DNA from: Microbacterium sp. LWH7-1.2
GTDB lineage: Bacteria; Actinomycetota; Actinomycetes; Actinomycetales; Microbacteriaceae
Length of the DNA: 64,000 nucleotides
Direction: 5' to 3'
Assembly: GCF_038397755.1 (NCBI RefSeq)
Contig: NZ_CP151637.1
Span: 2,790,001 to 2,854,000, forward strand
A program made the position numbers and the translations under genes. The notes beneath the pieces were generated by a model, which saw only the letters and a program-made list of their open reading frames with translations, ran no database searches and was not told the DNA's origin. Every line of letters starts with the position of its first letter. The stretch's first letter is position 1. Shown here one piece after another: positions 34,737 through 43,891 of the stretch.

Positions 34737-35438
34737 ATGACCACCGCCAACACCCTCCCGCGAGGCATCCGACGCCGACCCCAGTGGCTCGTCCCCGCCG
34801 GGCTCATCGCCCTGAGTCTCGTCCCGATCGTCGCGGGCTCGGCGCGTCTCACCCAGCTCACCACCGGCGCGACGGTCACGGACGACAACGCCCGCTTCTT
34901 CGACTCGCCGGTCCCGGTCGTCGCGCACATCATCGGCTCCAGCGTCTTCCTCGTGCTCGGGGCGCTCCAGTTCGCGCCGTCGCTGCGCCGTCGGCGCTGG
35001 CACCGCATCTCGGGGCGCATCGCCGCGCCCGCGGGCCTGGTCTCAGCCCTGTCGGCACTGTGGATGACCCTGTTCTACGACATGCCCGCATCCGTCACCG
35101 GTCCGGGCCTCGCGGCCGTGCGCATCGTGCTCGGCACGGCCATGGCCGCCGCGATCATCGTCGCGTTCGTCGCGATCCGACGCGGCGACGTGCGCACGCA
35201 CAGCGCGTGGATGACGCGGGCCTACGCGATCGGCATGGGCGCGGGCACGCAGGTGCTCGTGTTCCTCCCGTACACGTTGCTCGTCGGCACCCCCGCGCCG
35301 ATCACCCACACTCTGCTCATGACGGCCGGTTGGGTGATCAACCTCGTCGTGGCCGAGATCGCCATCCGGCGGCGCGCCGGGGCAGGACGCCGCCGCAGCA
35401 GCGCCCCGATGGCGGCGACCGGTGCCCGCCTATCATGA
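34737..35438 (+). CDS. DUF2306 membrane protein
   Basis: 233 residues from the ATG at 34737, 10 nt after GGGAG; an ATG at 34728 is too close to that site. Helices include WLVPAGLIALSLVPIVAGSARL, VPVVAHIIGSSVFLVLGALQF and ALWMTLFY. The HIISGR-like motif (RWHRISGRIAAPAGLVSAL) and RTHSAWMTRAYAIGMGAGTQVLVF, with paired His, are typical of DUF2306, a heme-protein-like family of unknown role. It precedes a two-component system, which has its own start signal. Confidence 0.85.
   Translation: MTTANTLPRGIRRRPQWLVPAGLIALSLVPIVAGSARLTQLTTGATVTDDNARFFDSPVPVVAHIIGSSVFLVLGALQFAPSLRRRRWHRISGRIAAPAGLVSALSALWMTLFYDMPASVTGPGLAAVRIVLGTAMAAAIIVAFVAIRRGDVRTHSAWMTRAYAIGMGAGTQVLVFLPYTLLVGTPAPITHTLLMTAGWVINLVVAEIAIRRRAGAGRRRSSAPMAATGARLS
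35431..35436 (+). promoter_or_regulatory. -10 box for leaderless histidine kinase
   Basis: TATCAT overlaps the end of the DUF2306 gene and lies 6 nt before the ATG at 35443. Confidence 0.6.
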
Positions 35439-35442
35439 GGGC

Positions 35443-36570
35443 ATGACGAGCCCGGTCCGCGCGCTCTGGGACGCGCCCGCGGCGGCTCCGGCGCCGCCTC
35501 GGCGGGTCTGGCGCGACTGGCTGCTCGTCGTCGCGATCCCGCTGCTCGCCGTGTTCGAGGCGTCCGTGCGCACCGACGTGCCGTGGCGCTGGCTGTGGGC
35601 GGTCGTGCTCATCGCGCTCGCGCCCACGCTGCTGTGGCGCCGGTCCCGCCCGTTCACCATGCTCGCGATCGCCTTCGCCGCAGGCACGACGGTCGGCCTT
35701 GCCACGGCCGGGGATCCGCAGCTGTACACGACGGCGTACTTCCTGATCCTGCTGTATGCGGCGTTCCGCTGGGGTTCCGGACGGGCGATGATCGCCAGCG
35801 GCGCGCTGGTCGTGATCGGGATGCTGCTCACTTTTCTCGCGACCCCGCCGGAGCTCGCCGACGTCATCGGCGGCGTGGCGGTGGCCGTGACGACGGGCAC
35901 GCTGGGCCTCGCCGTTCGCTGGCGGCGTCGCGTCCGCACCCGCGAGCTCGAGCAGGTGCGGCTCCTCGAGCGCGAGCAGCTCGCCCGTGACCTGCACGAC
36001 GCCGTCGCGCACCACGTGTCGGCGATCGCGATCCAGGCGCAGGCCGGCTCCGCCGTGGCTGCCACCGACCCGGGAGCGACGCTGCAGGTGCTGCATGCGA
36101 TCGAGGCCGAGGCGACGCGGACGCTCCGCGAGATGCGTGCGATGGTGGGTGTGCTGCGTGCGCCCGACGATGCCCTCGCCCCGACGCCGGGGCTCGCCGA
36201 GATCCGCTCGCTGCAGGCGACGGATGCTGCGGCCCCGACGGTCGTCGTGCGCCTCGGCGGTGACCTCGACAGCGTGCCGCAGGCGGTCGCCGCCGCGGTG
36301 TTCCGGATCGCGCAGGAGGCCGTGACCAACGCGCGCCGCCATGCGCGGGACGCCACCCGCATCGAGGTGGCTGCCGACGTCGACGCTGACGGCGTGCGGC
36401 TCGAGGTCCGCGACGACGGCGTGGGCGCGGCATCCGTGACTCCCGGCTACGGGATCACCGGCATGCGCGAGCGTGCGGGGCTGCTGGGCGGGACGTGCGA
36501 GGCCGGGCCGGCGCCTGGTGGCGGCTGGGTCGTCGCGGCGCGACTTCCCAGGGCAGGATGGACGGCATGA
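35443..36570 (+). CDS. Sensor histidine kinase, HisKA_3/NarX-like
   Basis: 375 residues. Four or five membrane helices occupy residues 24-160 with short loops, so there is no large extracellular sensor. A coiled linker leads to LAREDLHD-type H-box EQLARDLHDAVAHHVSAIAIQ with His185 as the phospho-acceptor, and an HATPase domain follows (VFRIAQEAVTNARRHA; EVRDDGVGA; GYGITGMRERAGLLGG). It overlaps its response-regulator gene by ATGA. Such kinases usually sense membrane or envelope stress; the signal is unknown. Confidence 0.94.
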   Translation: MTSPVRALWDAPAAAPAPPRRVWRDWLLVVAIPLLAVFEASVRTDVPWRWLWAVVLIALAPTLLWRRSRPFTMLAIAFAAGTTVGLATAGDPQLYTTAYFLILLYAAFRWGSGRAMIASGALVVIGMLLTFLATPPELADVIGGVAVAVTTGTLGLAVRWRRRVRTRELEQVRLLEREQLARDLHDAVAHHVSAIAIQAQAGSAVAATDPGATLQVLHAIEAEATRTLREMRAMVGVLRAPDDALAPTPGLAEIRSLQATDAAAPTVVVRLGGDLDSVPQAVAAAVFRIAQEAVTNARRHARDATRIEVAADVDADGVRLEVRDDGVGAASVTPGYGITGMRERAGLLGGTCEAGPAPGGGWVVAARLPRAGWTA

Positions 36571-37220
36571 GCGTGCGCGTACTGGTCGCCGACGACCAGG
36601 ACCTGGTGCGGACGGGCCTGCGCATGATCCTGGACGCGCAGCCTGGTATCGAGGTCATCGGCGAGGCCGCGGACGGCGCCGAGGCGGTCGCGCGGGCGCG
36701 GAGCCTCCGGCCCGACGTCTGCCTTCTCGACATCCGCATGCCGGTGATGGACGGGCTCGCGGCGACCCGAGCCCTCGCTGGACCGGACGTCGCCGACGCC
36801 ATCCCCGTCGTGGTGATCACGACGTTCGACCTCGACGAGTACGTCTACGAGGCGCTGCGCGCCGGCGCGCGCGGCTTCCTCCTGAAGGACGCGGGCGCGG
36901 TGCTGCTCGCCGAGGCCGTGCGCGCGGCGGCCCGCGGCGACGCGCTCATCGACCCCAACGTGACAGTACGGCTCATCGAGGCGTTCGCGGGAGCGACGCC
37001 CGAGCCCCCGACGCCGCCCTCGAGCCCGCTCACCGAGCGCGAGGAGGCGGTGCTCGCCGGCGTCGCACGCGGGCTCGGCAACAGCGAGATCGGCGAGGAG
37101 CTGCATGTCTCGCTCAGCACGGTGAAGACGCACCTCGCGAGCATCATGGCCAAACTCGGCGCCCGCAACCGCGTCGAACTCGCGATCTGGGCGCACGAGC
37201 GGGGGCGCGCGCGGCGGTGA
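36567..37220 (+). CDS. Response regulator, NarL/FixJ family
   Basis: 217 residues. The receiver domain has VLVADDQDLVRTGLRMIL, phospho-acceptor Asp55 (LLDIRMPVMDG) and LLKDAG. A LuxR-type helix-turn-helix occupies about 150-208 (LTEREEAVLAGVARGLGNSEIGEELHVSLSTVKTHLASIMAKLGARNRVELAI). It is coupled to the kinase by ATGA overlap and should be its partner. The targets are unknown; no obvious effector gene lies immediately downstream. Confidence 0.95.
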   Translation: MSVRVLVADDQDLVRTGLRMILDAQPGIEVIGEAADGAEAVARARSLRPDVCLLDIRMPVMDGLAATRALAGPDVADAIPVVVITTFDLDEYVYEALRAGARGFLLKDAGAVLLAEAVRAAARGDALIDPNVTVRLIEAFAGATPEPPTPPSSPLTEREEAVLAGVARGLGNSEIGEELHVSLSTVKTHLASIMAKLGARNRVELAIWAHERGRARR

Positions 37221-37245
37221 GCCCACGCGCTCACGGACAGAACGC

Positions 37246-37289
37246 GGACGCCGGCGCCGCGTGATGGGGAGTCACGGGCGCCGGCGTCC
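37246..37289. terminator. Long hairpin between convergent genes
   Basis: The 13-bp arms at 37246-37258 and 37277-37289 are perfect reverse complements, and the loop can extend the stem with CGTGA/TCACG. It lies between the response regulator and a minus-strand small membrane gene, so it serves as a bidirectional terminator. Confidence 0.8.
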
Positions 37290-37348
37290 AGGGCGACGCC
37301 CGCGATCGTCATGATCCGCGGAGGCGTCCAGGACCCGAGCTGGGGGAC

Positions 37349-37507
37349 TCAGGTCTGACGGCGGATGAAGCGCATCAGCCAGGCGATCACCGCGATGACG
37401 ATGATGACGAGGCCGATCCACAGCAGGAACTTCGCCGCCTCGATGAACACACCGAGCAGCAGCAGGACGATTCCGACGATGAGCAGGATCACTGCGAGTC
37501 CGGTCAT
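37349..37507 (-). CDS. Small two-helix membrane protein
   Basis: 52 residues: LAVILLIVGIVLLLLGVFIEA, then AAKFLLWIGLVIIVIAVIAWLMRFIRRQT. It has the same two-helix layout and basic end as the protein at 23125-23289. The ATG at 37505-37507 has no strong Shine-Dalgarno. It is 62 nt downstream of the MFS exporter stop on the same strand. The function is unknown. Confidence 0.6.
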   Translation of the reverse strand: MTGLAVILLIVGIVLLLLGVFIEAAKFLLWIGLVIIVIAVIAWLMRFIRRQT

Positions 37508-37569
37508 GTGACCATGGTGGGCGGCGGGGATGCCGCCCACCAACCTCTTGACAAGCCTCCGGAACGGGG

Positions 37570-39147
37570 TTAGTCCGTCCCGGCAGCGGCGTTGGCCGCC
37601 TGCCATTCCTCCGTCGACGTGCTCTTCGGCCGCCGCAGGAAGAGCACCACCACGACCCCGACGAGCATGACCGCGGCCGGGAGCAGGATGGCCTGCGCCA
37701 TCGCCTGAGAGAAGCCGTCTACGACGAACGGCGGAAGCGATCCCTCGCCGAAGCCGCCCGACGCGTCGGACGCACCGGGCAGGTTCGCCTCGAGGCGGGC
37801 CTGCATGAAGGCCGCGATCGATGCCGAGCCGATCACCGACCCGATGGTGCGGGTGGTGTTGTAGATGCCTGCCCCCGCGCCGGCCTGCCGCGGCGGCAGG
37901 TTGCGCGTGGCGGTCGTCGCGAGCGGACCCCACATTCCGGCGTTGCCGATGCCCATCAGCGCCGACGGCAGCAGGAACATCCAGATGGGGGTGTCGGCGT
38001 TCATGAGGGACGAGTACCAGAACAGCGATCCCGCGACCATGAGAAGGCCGGGCACCAGCAGGAACCTCGGGTCGGTGCGGTCGAGCAGGCGGCCGGCCAA
38101 CGGCGCACCGACCCCGGAGAGCACCGCCATCGGGATGAGCAGCAGCGCCGATTCGGTCGGGGTGAGCCCGCGCGCGAGCTGAATGAAGAACATCAGCGGC
38201 AGCGACATGCTCGTCACGGTGAACCCGACGATCGCGATGCCCAGGTTCGATACCGAGAAGTTGCGATCGCGGAACAGCGGCAACGGCACGAGCGGCTCGT
38301 TCTTCGTGCGCGCCTGGGTCCAGATGAAGACCGCCATCACCGCGATGCCGCCCGCGATCATGGCCCACACCCACGGCGCCCAGTCGTACTTCTCGCCCTC
38401 CTGCAGGCCGAACACGATGAGGAAGAGGCCGATGGCGCTCAGCACGACGCCGACGACGTCGAAGCGATGCGGGTGCGTCTCGAGCTTCGGCACCAGGATC
38501 CAGGCGAGCACGAACGCGATCACGCCGACCGGGATGTTGATGAAGAAGATCCATTCCCAGCCGAGCCCGTCGACGAGCAAGCCGCCGGCCAGAGGTCCGA
38601 CGAGGGTGGCGACGCCCGCGGTGGCGCCCCACAGCCCCATCGCCGCGCCGCGGTGGTTCGGCGGGAAGGTGCGGGTGATCACGGCCATCGTCTGCGGCGT
38701 CATGAGAGCCGCGCCGAGGCCCTGCACGGCGCGCGCCAGGATGAGCATCTCGAGCGTGCCCGACAGGCCGCACCACAGGGACGCGAGCGTGAACACCGAC
38801 AGGCCGATCAGATAGATGTTCTTCGGCCCGAATCGGTCGCCGAGGCGGCCGGTGATCAAGAGCGGCACCGCGTACGCGAGCAGGTAGGCCGAGGTGACCC
38901 ACACCACGTTGTCGAGGTTGTTCGTGTCGGGGTCGAGTGCCGCCTTGATCGCGGGGTTCGCGACCGAGACGATCGTCGTGTCAACCAGGATCATGAAGAA
39001 GCCGATGACCAGCGCCCAGAGCGCGGGCCAGGGGCTGCGGGGCTTGTGCCCGACGGCGTAGGCCCCGGTGATCGGTCCGGCGACCGGGGCGGTGGCGGAT
39101 GCTGCACCCGCTGTACGGGGGGAGTCCGGGCTTTCGGGGGTGGTCAC
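37570..39147 (-). CDS. MFS drug exporter, DHA2 (14-helix) family
   Basis: 525 residues. WALVIGFFMILVDTTIVSVANPAIKAAL, the antiporter motif LLITGRLGDRFGPKNIYLIGL, and about 14 helices place it with EmrB/QacA-like exporters. The GTG overlaps the stop of a padR gene (GTGA), so expression should follow that regulator. Proton-driven export of toxic compounds is expected. The substrate is unknown. Confidence 0.94.
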   Translation of the reverse strand: MTTPESPDSPRTAGAASATAPVAGPITGAYAVGHKPRSPWPALWALVIGFFMILVDTTIVSVANPAIKAALDPDTNNLDNVVWVTSAYLLAYAVPLLITGRLGDRFGPKNIYLIGLSVFTLASLWCGLSGTLEMLILARAVQGLGAALMTPQTMAVITRTFPPNHRGAAMGLWGATAGVATLVGPLAGGLLVDGLGWEWIFFINIPVGVIAFVLAWILVPKLETHPHRFDVVGVVLSAIGLFLIVFGLQEGEKYDWAPWVWAMIAGGIAVMAVFIWTQARTKNEPLVPLPLFRDRNFSVSNLGIAIVGFTVTSMSLPLMFFIQLARGLTPTESALLLIPMAVLSGVGAPLAGRLLDRTDPRFLLVPGLLMVAGSLFWYSSLMNADTPIWMFLLPSALMGIGNAGMWGPLATTATRNLPPRQAGAGAGIYNTTRTIGSVIGSASIAAFMQARLEANLPGASDASGGFGEGSLPPFVVDGFSQAMAQAILLPAAVMLVGVVVVLFLRRPKSTSTEEWQAANAAAGTD

Positions 39148-39764
39148 TGTCGTGCTGCCTTTCTCTGGGCGAGATAGGGTTCCGGGGGAGTCGGCGCCGG
39201 ACCCCAGGCGAACCCGGGGTCGGCGATGCGCGGGAGGATCGAGTCCATCCACGCGAGCTCTGCGCCGAAGAGCGCCAGCTCGCGGTCGATCTCGATGAGG
39301 TACTGCTCGGGCACGCCCTTGTCGAGGGCGTGACGGTGGCCGTCCTCGAGGGATGCGAGCGCCGCGGCGAGCGCTGCGCGACGGGCGCGGAGCAGCCCGA
39401 TCGCCTCGTCGCGCTCCAGTCCATGCACCTCAGCGAGTGCGACCCGGAACTCGGTCGGCCGGTCCACGCGCGGCAGTTCGCGGCGAACCCACTCGACGAC
39501 GGCGGCGGCGCCGGCATCCGTCTGCGTATAGGTGGTGCGCTCGGGGCGATTGCCGTCACGGTCGACGCCGACCTCGGCGATCAGTCCTGCACGTTCGAGC
39601 CGGCCGACCGTGTGGTAGACCGTGCCGTTCGTGATGGTGACGAGCCGGTCGTCGCGGCGGAAGTGCATCAGCCGGATCATCTCGTAGGGGTGCATGTCGC
39701 CCTCGCTCAGCAGTGCGAGCACAGCCACCCCGAGCGGGGTCAGTCGGGCGACGTCGTCATTCAC
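39144..39764 (-). CDS. PadR-family regulator of the DHA2 exporter
   Basis: 206 residues from a GTG with GGAG 5 nt upstream. The winged helix reads LTPLGVAVLALLSEGDMHPYEMIRLMHFRRDDRLVTITNGTVYHTVGRLERAGLI, followed by a Vir-like helical C-terminal domain. It is first in the exporter operon, and a perfect 16-bp palindrome sits about 22 bp upstream of its start, a likely autoregulatory operator. Confidence 0.93.
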   Translation of the reverse strand: MNDDVARLTPLGVAVLALLSEGDMHPYEMIRLMHFRRDDRLVTITNGTVYHTVGRLERAGLIAEVGVDRDGNRPERTTYTQTDAGAAAVVEWVRRELPRVDRPTEFRVALAEVHGLERDEAIGLLRARRAALAAALASLEDGHRHALDKGVPEQYLIEIDRELALFGAELAWMDSILPRIADPGFAWGPAPTPPEPYLAQRKAARQ

Positions 39765-39785
39765 GATCGATCACTCCAGTTCGAT

Positions 39786-39801
39786 TAGTCCACGTGGACT
39801 A
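39786..39801. promoter_or_regulatory. 16-bp palindromic operator for padR-exporter operon
   Basis: TAGTCCACGTGGACTA is a perfect palindrome. It overlaps TATAGT (39803-39798 on the minus strand), which suits a -10 box, so a bound repressor would block transcription of the padR-DHA2 operon. Confidence 0.7.
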
Positions 39802-39852
39802 TACGCTTCTTCGGCACGACGCGCACCCTCGCGCGCTGTCGGTGGGGAGTCG

Positions 39853-39858
39853 TAGCGT
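39853..39858 (+). promoter_or_regulatory. -10 box for leaderless TfoX-like gene
   Basis: TAGCGT lies 7 nt before the ATG at 39866. Confidence 0.5.
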
Positions 39859-39865
39859 GTGGGGC

Positions 39866-40219
39866 ATGGCAGACAAGGGCGCCGCGCGCCGGGAGAAGTT
39901 CCCCGAGTCGTACGCGATCTTCGACCCGATCGTGTCGGAATGGACCGCCCGGCCCGACGTCTCGCTCGGGGCGATGTTCGGCTCCGAGGGCCTCAACGTG
40001 CGGGGCAAGGTGTTCGCGTTCGTGACCTTCGAGGGGGCTCTCATGGTGAAGCTGCCCGAGAGCCGGGTCGGTGAGCTGGCCGAGGCGGGCGAAGCCGAGC
40101 CGGCCGTCATGCGCGGCCGGCCGATGCGCGAGTGGGCGACCGCGGGAACGGATGCTGCGGACCGCTGGCCCGCGCTCGTGGCCGAGGCGTTCGCGCACGT
40201 CGACGCGATCACTCCGTAG
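39866..40219 (+). CDS. TfoX N-terminal-domain-like small protein
   Basis: 117 residues. YAIFDPIVSEWTARPDVSLGAMFGSEGLNVRGKVFAFVTFEGALMVKLPESRVGEL followed by MRGRPMREWATA has the TfoX-N/YjhX-like small alpha-beta pattern found in many actinobacterial proteins of unknown role. The TfoX competence function is not implied. It is 77 bp upstream of purC but has its own start signal, as does purC. Confidence 0.7.
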   Translation: MADKGAARREKFPESYAIFDPIVSEWTARPDVSLGAMFGSEGLNVRGKVFAFVTFEGALMVKLPESRVGELAEAGEAEPAVMRGRPMREWATAGTDAADRWPALVAEAFAHVDAITP

Positions 40220-40284
40220 CCCGTCCGCCCCGCGTGGCCGGCGCCCGAAACCGCGCCGCCCCGAAACCCGCCGTACCCACCCGG

Positions 40285-40290
40285 GATAAT
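40285..40290 (+). promoter_or_regulatory. -10 box for leaderless purC
   Basis: GATAAT lies 6 nt before the GTG at 40297. CGAAAC (40262-40267) is 17 bp upstream, similar to elements before purD and purS. Confidence 0.65.
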
Positions 40291-40296
40291 GGACGG

Positions 40297-41268
40297 GTGA
40301 CGGCTATCCCCACCCCCACGACCGAGCTCTCCGGCTGGCGCCACGCCTACTCCGGCAAGGTGCGCGACCTCTACGTCCCGGCGGAGACGCCCGAGGGTGC
40401 GACGCCGGAGCGCATGCTCGTCGTCGCGAGTGACCGCGTCAGCGCGTTCGACCACGTGTTGTCGCCGGGCATCCCGGGCAAGGGCGAGTTGCTCACCACC
40501 CTCAGCCTGTGGTGGTTCGACCGGCTCGCGGGCGCGGACGGCGGCCGCAACATCCCGAACCATCTCGCCGCCTCGCACGAGCTCACCCTGGGCGCCGACG
40601 GCCGGGCGAACACCGCCGACGACGTCAAGAGCCTGATCCCGGATGCCGTCACCGGGCGCGCGATGGTCGTGAAGAGTCTCGACATGCTGCCGATCGAGTG
40701 CGTCGTGCGCGGGTACCTCACCGGATCGGGCTGGGTCGAGTACCGCGAGAACGGCACGGTGTGCGGCATCGCGCTGCCGGAGGGCCTGTCGAACGGCGAC
40801 CGGCTGCCCGAACCGATCTACACCCCCGCCTACAAGGCTCCGCTGGGCGAGCACGACGAGAACATCTCGTACGAGCGCACCGTCGAGCTCGTCGGCGCCG
40901 AGCGCGCGGCCGAGCTGCGCGACCTCTCGCTCGAGATCTACGCCCGCGCGGCCGCGACCGCCGAGGCGCACGGCGTCATCCTCGCCGACACGAAGTTCGA
41001 GTTCGGGCTCGACCGCAACGGTGTGCTGACCCTCGCCGACGAGGTGCTCACGAGCGACTCGTCACGATACTGGGATGCTGCGGCCTGGGCCTCGGGCACG
41101 ACCCCCGAGGAGCGCATGGCGAGCTTCGACAAGCAGATCGTCCGCGACTGGCTCGCCGCGAACTGGCCGGCTCCCCGCCAGGGCGAGCCCCCCGCGCTCC
41201 CCGCCGAGATCGTCGACCGCACCACCGCCCGCTACCGCGAGCTGCTCGAGCGCCTCACCGCCGCCTGA
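40297..41268 (+). CDS. purC: SAICAR synthase
   Basis: 323 residues. SGKVRDLY near residue 19, VVASDRVSAFDHVLSPGIPGKGELL, MLPIECVVRGYLTGSGW, KFEFGLDRNGVLTLADEVLTSDSSRYWD and FDKQIVRDWL are PurC signatures of the longer (~300-residue) form. It joins CAIR and aspartate. The leaderless GTG start is well supported by the -10 spacing. Confidence 0.97.
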   Translation: MTAIPTPTTELSGWRHAYSGKVRDLYVPAETPEGATPERMLVVASDRVSAFDHVLSPGIPGKGELLTTLSLWWFDRLAGADGGRNIPNHLAASHELTLGADGRANTADDVKSLIPDAVTGRAMVVKSLDMLPIECVVRGYLTGSGWVEYRENGTVCGIALPEGLSNGDRLPEPIYTPAYKAPLGEHDENISYERTVELVGAERAAELRDLSLEIYARAAATAEAHGVILADTKFEFGLDRNGVLTLADEVLTSDSSRYWDAAAWASGTTPEERMASFDKQIVRDWLAANWPAPRQGEPPALPAEIVDRTTARYRELLERLTAA

Positions 41269-41293
41269 CGCCGCGCCGCGGCATCCGGGGCCG

Positions 41294-42871
41294 TCACGCG
41301 TTCTTCATCGCCTTCAGACGGGCGAGCAGCACCGGGCCGCTGCGGTCGAGCATCCGCCCGCCGATCAGGATGCCGGCGACGAGCACCGCGGTGCCGAACA
41401 CGATGCCGATGGCGAAGGCGATCCAGCTCAGGGCCGGGCTCTGCATGAAGTACCCGGCCACGCCGACGATCACCGCGGGCGCCGAGAGCGCCAGTGCCAC
41501 CAGCCAGATGCCGAAGAAGGCGATGCCCTGCAGGAACGTCGTGCCGGGGACGCGCTTGAACGGGTTGTCGCCGGAGCCCGGCACCGGCACGACGAGCTGC
41601 GCCGATGTGACGGCACAGACGCCGTAGCAGGTGAACAGGATCCCGAAGGCCATCCCGAGGATGCCGGGCAGCTGCGTCCAGTCGCCTGCGAACGCCGGTG
41701 GCAGGATCGCCGCGAGGAGCACCAGCGGCACCGCGACCGCGGCGGCGGCGAGGGTGCGGCCGAGCCGGTCCGCGCGGCCCCGTGCTCCCGTCGCGACCTC
41801 GGTGCCGAAGGCCGTGCCGTCGTACGAGATGTCGGCATAGACCACGATCCCGATGATGAACGCGATGATCGGCGCCGAGAATGCGAGCGCCACGAGCGGA
41901 TCGCCGTCCCGGGCGTAGAACCACAGGAGCACCGGCACGAGCGGCACCGCGATGAGCTGGCGCAGGTACCGCGGGTCACGCGTCCAGTACGTGACCGCCC
42001 GCGCGAAGACGGCGCCCGCAGCGCCGGTCGGCACCCGCCCGAACCACCCGATCGACCCGGCGCGCACGGCGGCGCCCGACGCGAGCCGGGGGTGGACGAG
42101 CGAGCGAGCGAGCGACGCCCGCCACAGCAGCCACAGCGCCGCAAGGGTGGCGAGGGCGATGAGAAGCTTCGCCGCGGCTGCGGACAGGTCGCCCGCGGCG
42201 GCGTCTGCCGGCACCGCCCACGCGGCGCCGAGCGGCGTCCAGCCGAGCAGCGGCAGCAGCTCGGCGAGCGTGTCGGCGTTCACCGTGACGCCGGTGGCCA
42301 GGCCCGCGATGATGGGCCCGGCCAGGATGAGCGGGATGAAGACGAGGATGCCCGCGACCTCGCGGAAGCGCCGGCCGCCGCCGAACCCGGACGCGACGGT
42401 GGCGACGGCACGCGAGGCGACCACCGCCGTGAGGATCGCGAGCGGCGTGCTCACCAGCCATGCCAGGACCGCGGCCGGCCAGTGCGCCCACGTCGCGATC
42501 GTCGCGACCGCGGCGACGGAGGTGATGATGCCGGGGATGCCGCACACGGCGGCGAACGTGAGCGCGACCATCATGCGCGAGGTCGTCATGGGGAACACGA
42601 CGAGACGGTCGGGGTCGAGCGTCGTGTCGACGCCGAAGGCCACGAGCGGGATGAGGGCCCACCCGAGGGTCACGAGCGACCCGGCGCCGACGACGACGAT
42701 CCCGGCGAGCCGGACGTCTGCGAATCCCAGGGCCACGAGACCGGCGATGACCCCCATCAGGACCACCGCGCCGTACAGCGCGCCGAGGATGAACCCGACC
42801 AGCTGCCACGGGCTGCGAGCGAGCTGATTGCCGAGGACGCGGAACCGCAGCCTCAGGAGCGTCGCAACCAT
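41294..42871 (-). CDS. ABC exporter membrane subunit
   Basis: 525 residues from the ATG at 42869-42871, preceded by GAAGGA. About 12 hydrophobic helices in two halves, beginning LRLRFRVLGNQLARSPWQLVGFILGALYGAVVLMGVIAGL, with a central YWTRDPRYLRQLIAVPLVPVLLWFYARDG. It overlaps the ATPase gene by 19 nt on the same strand. The pair is an ABC-2-like exporter of unknown substrate, common in Microbacteriaceae. Confidence 0.88.
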   Translation of the reverse strand: MVATLLRLRFRVLGNQLARSPWQLVGFILGALYGAVVLMGVIAGLVALGFADVRLAGIVVVGAGSLVTLGWALIPLVAFGVDTTLDPDRLVVFPMTTSRMMVALTFAAVCGIPGIITSVAAVATIATWAHWPAAVLAWLVSTPLAILTAVVASRAVATVASGFGGGRRFREVAGILVFIPLILAGPIIAGLATGVTVNADTLAELLPLLGWTPLGAAWAVPADAAAGDLSAAAAKLLIALATLAALWLLWRASLARSLVHPRLASGAAVRAGSIGWFGRVPTGAAGAVFARAVTYWTRDPRYLRQLIAVPLVPVLLWFYARDGDPLVALAFSAPIIAFIIGIVVYADISYDGTAFGTEVATGARGRADRLGRTLAAAAVAVPLVLLAAILPPAFAGDWTQLPGILGMAFGILFTCYGVCAVTSAQLVVPVPGSGDNPFKRVPGTTFLQGIAFFGIWLVALALSAPAVIVGVAGYFMQSPALSWIAFAIGIVFGTAVLVAGILIGGRMLDRSGPVLLARLKAMKNA

Positions 42872-43656
42872 TCCGGTCCTTCTGTGTAGCGGCGGCCGCC
42901 GACGAGCTCGACGAAGCGGTCCTGGAGCGACTCCCCGGCCCGCACGTCGTCGACGGTGCCGGCGACGAGCAGACGGCCCGCGGCGACGATCGCCACGTGG
43001 TCGCACATGCGCTGGACGAGATCCATCGAGTGGCTCGAGACGATGACCGTGCCGCCGCCGGCCACGTAGCCGGCGAGGATGTCCTCGATGTTCGCCGCCG
43101 ACACCGGGTCGACCGATTCGAACGGCTCGTCGAGCACGAGCAGCCGAGGTGCGTGGACCAGGGCGCACGCCAGCGCGATCTTCTTGGTCATTCCCGCCGA
43201 GTAGTCGACGACCATCGTGCCCGCAGCATCCGTCATGTCCATGAGCGAGAGCAGGTCGGCCGTGCGGTGGGCTATCTCGTCGTGCGGGAGGCCGAACAGC
43301 AGCCCGTTGTAGGTGACGAGCTGCTCGCCCGTGAGCCGGTCGAACAGCTTGACGCCGTCGGCGAGGTTGCCGACCATCGCCTTCGCCTTCACGGGTTCCC
43401 GCCACACGTCGACACCGTGCACGAGCGCCTGGCCGGCGTCCGGCATGAGCAGCCCCGTCGCCATCGACAGCGTGGTCGTCTTGCCGGCGCCATTCGGACC
43501 GACCAGCCCGTAGAACGATCCGGCGGGCACGCGCAGGCTGACGTCGGCCACGGCGAGCTTCTCCCCGAACCGCTTGTGGAGTCCGCGGAGCTCGAGCGCC
43601 GCGACGTCGCGCGCCTCATCGGTGGAAAGCATCGGCGGTGTCGCTGGGTCGGTCAC
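42853..43656 (-). CDS. ABC exporter ATP-binding subunit
   Basis: 267 residues from the GTG at 43656, preceded by GGAGA; longer in-frame starts exist at 43671 and 43677. Walker A GPNGAGKT (53-60), a signature variant YSAGMTKKI in place of LSGGQ, Walker B LLVLDEP and SSHSMD are present. It powers the membrane subunit encoded just downstream. Family features match CcmA/YadG-like export ATPases. Confidence 0.92.
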   Translation of the reverse strand: MTDPATPPMLSTDEARDVAALELRGLHKRFGEKLAVADVSLRVPAGSFYGLVGPNGAGKTTTLSMATGLLMPDAGQALVHGVDVWREPVKAKAMVGNLADGVKLFDRLTGEQLVTYNGLLFGLPHDEIAHRTADLLSLMDMTDAAGTMVVDYSAGMTKKIALACALVHAPRLLVLDEPFESVDPVSAANIEDILAGYVAGGGTVIVSSHSMDLVQRMCDHVAIVAAGRLLVAGTVDDVRAGESLQDRFVELVGGRRYTEGPEWLRRS

Positions 43657-43849
43657 GTCTCTCCGTCGCATCGGCATCGGCAGCCCGGGTGCACTCCGGG
43701 CCTTGATCAGCCTTTCGGATGCCGCGTCGCCGAGGCAACTGCCACGCCCAGGGCCGCGGCATCCTTCCCCCACTCGAACGGCAGAATCCCGCCGGGACCG
43801 GGGACACCGCCCTCGGTCCCGTGGAAGATCCCCCGGCTCGCCGCGCCGC

Positions 43850-43855
43850 TAGGGT
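43850..43855 (+). promoter_or_regulatory. -10 box for uracil permease
   Basis: TAGGGT with a transcript start expected near 43862, giving a leader of about 30 nt that holds AAGGAG. This is a leadered contrast to the leaderless genes. Confidence 0.45.
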
Positions 43856-43891
43856 GATCCTCGCACCATCACCCGAGCGCAAGGAGCGCCC

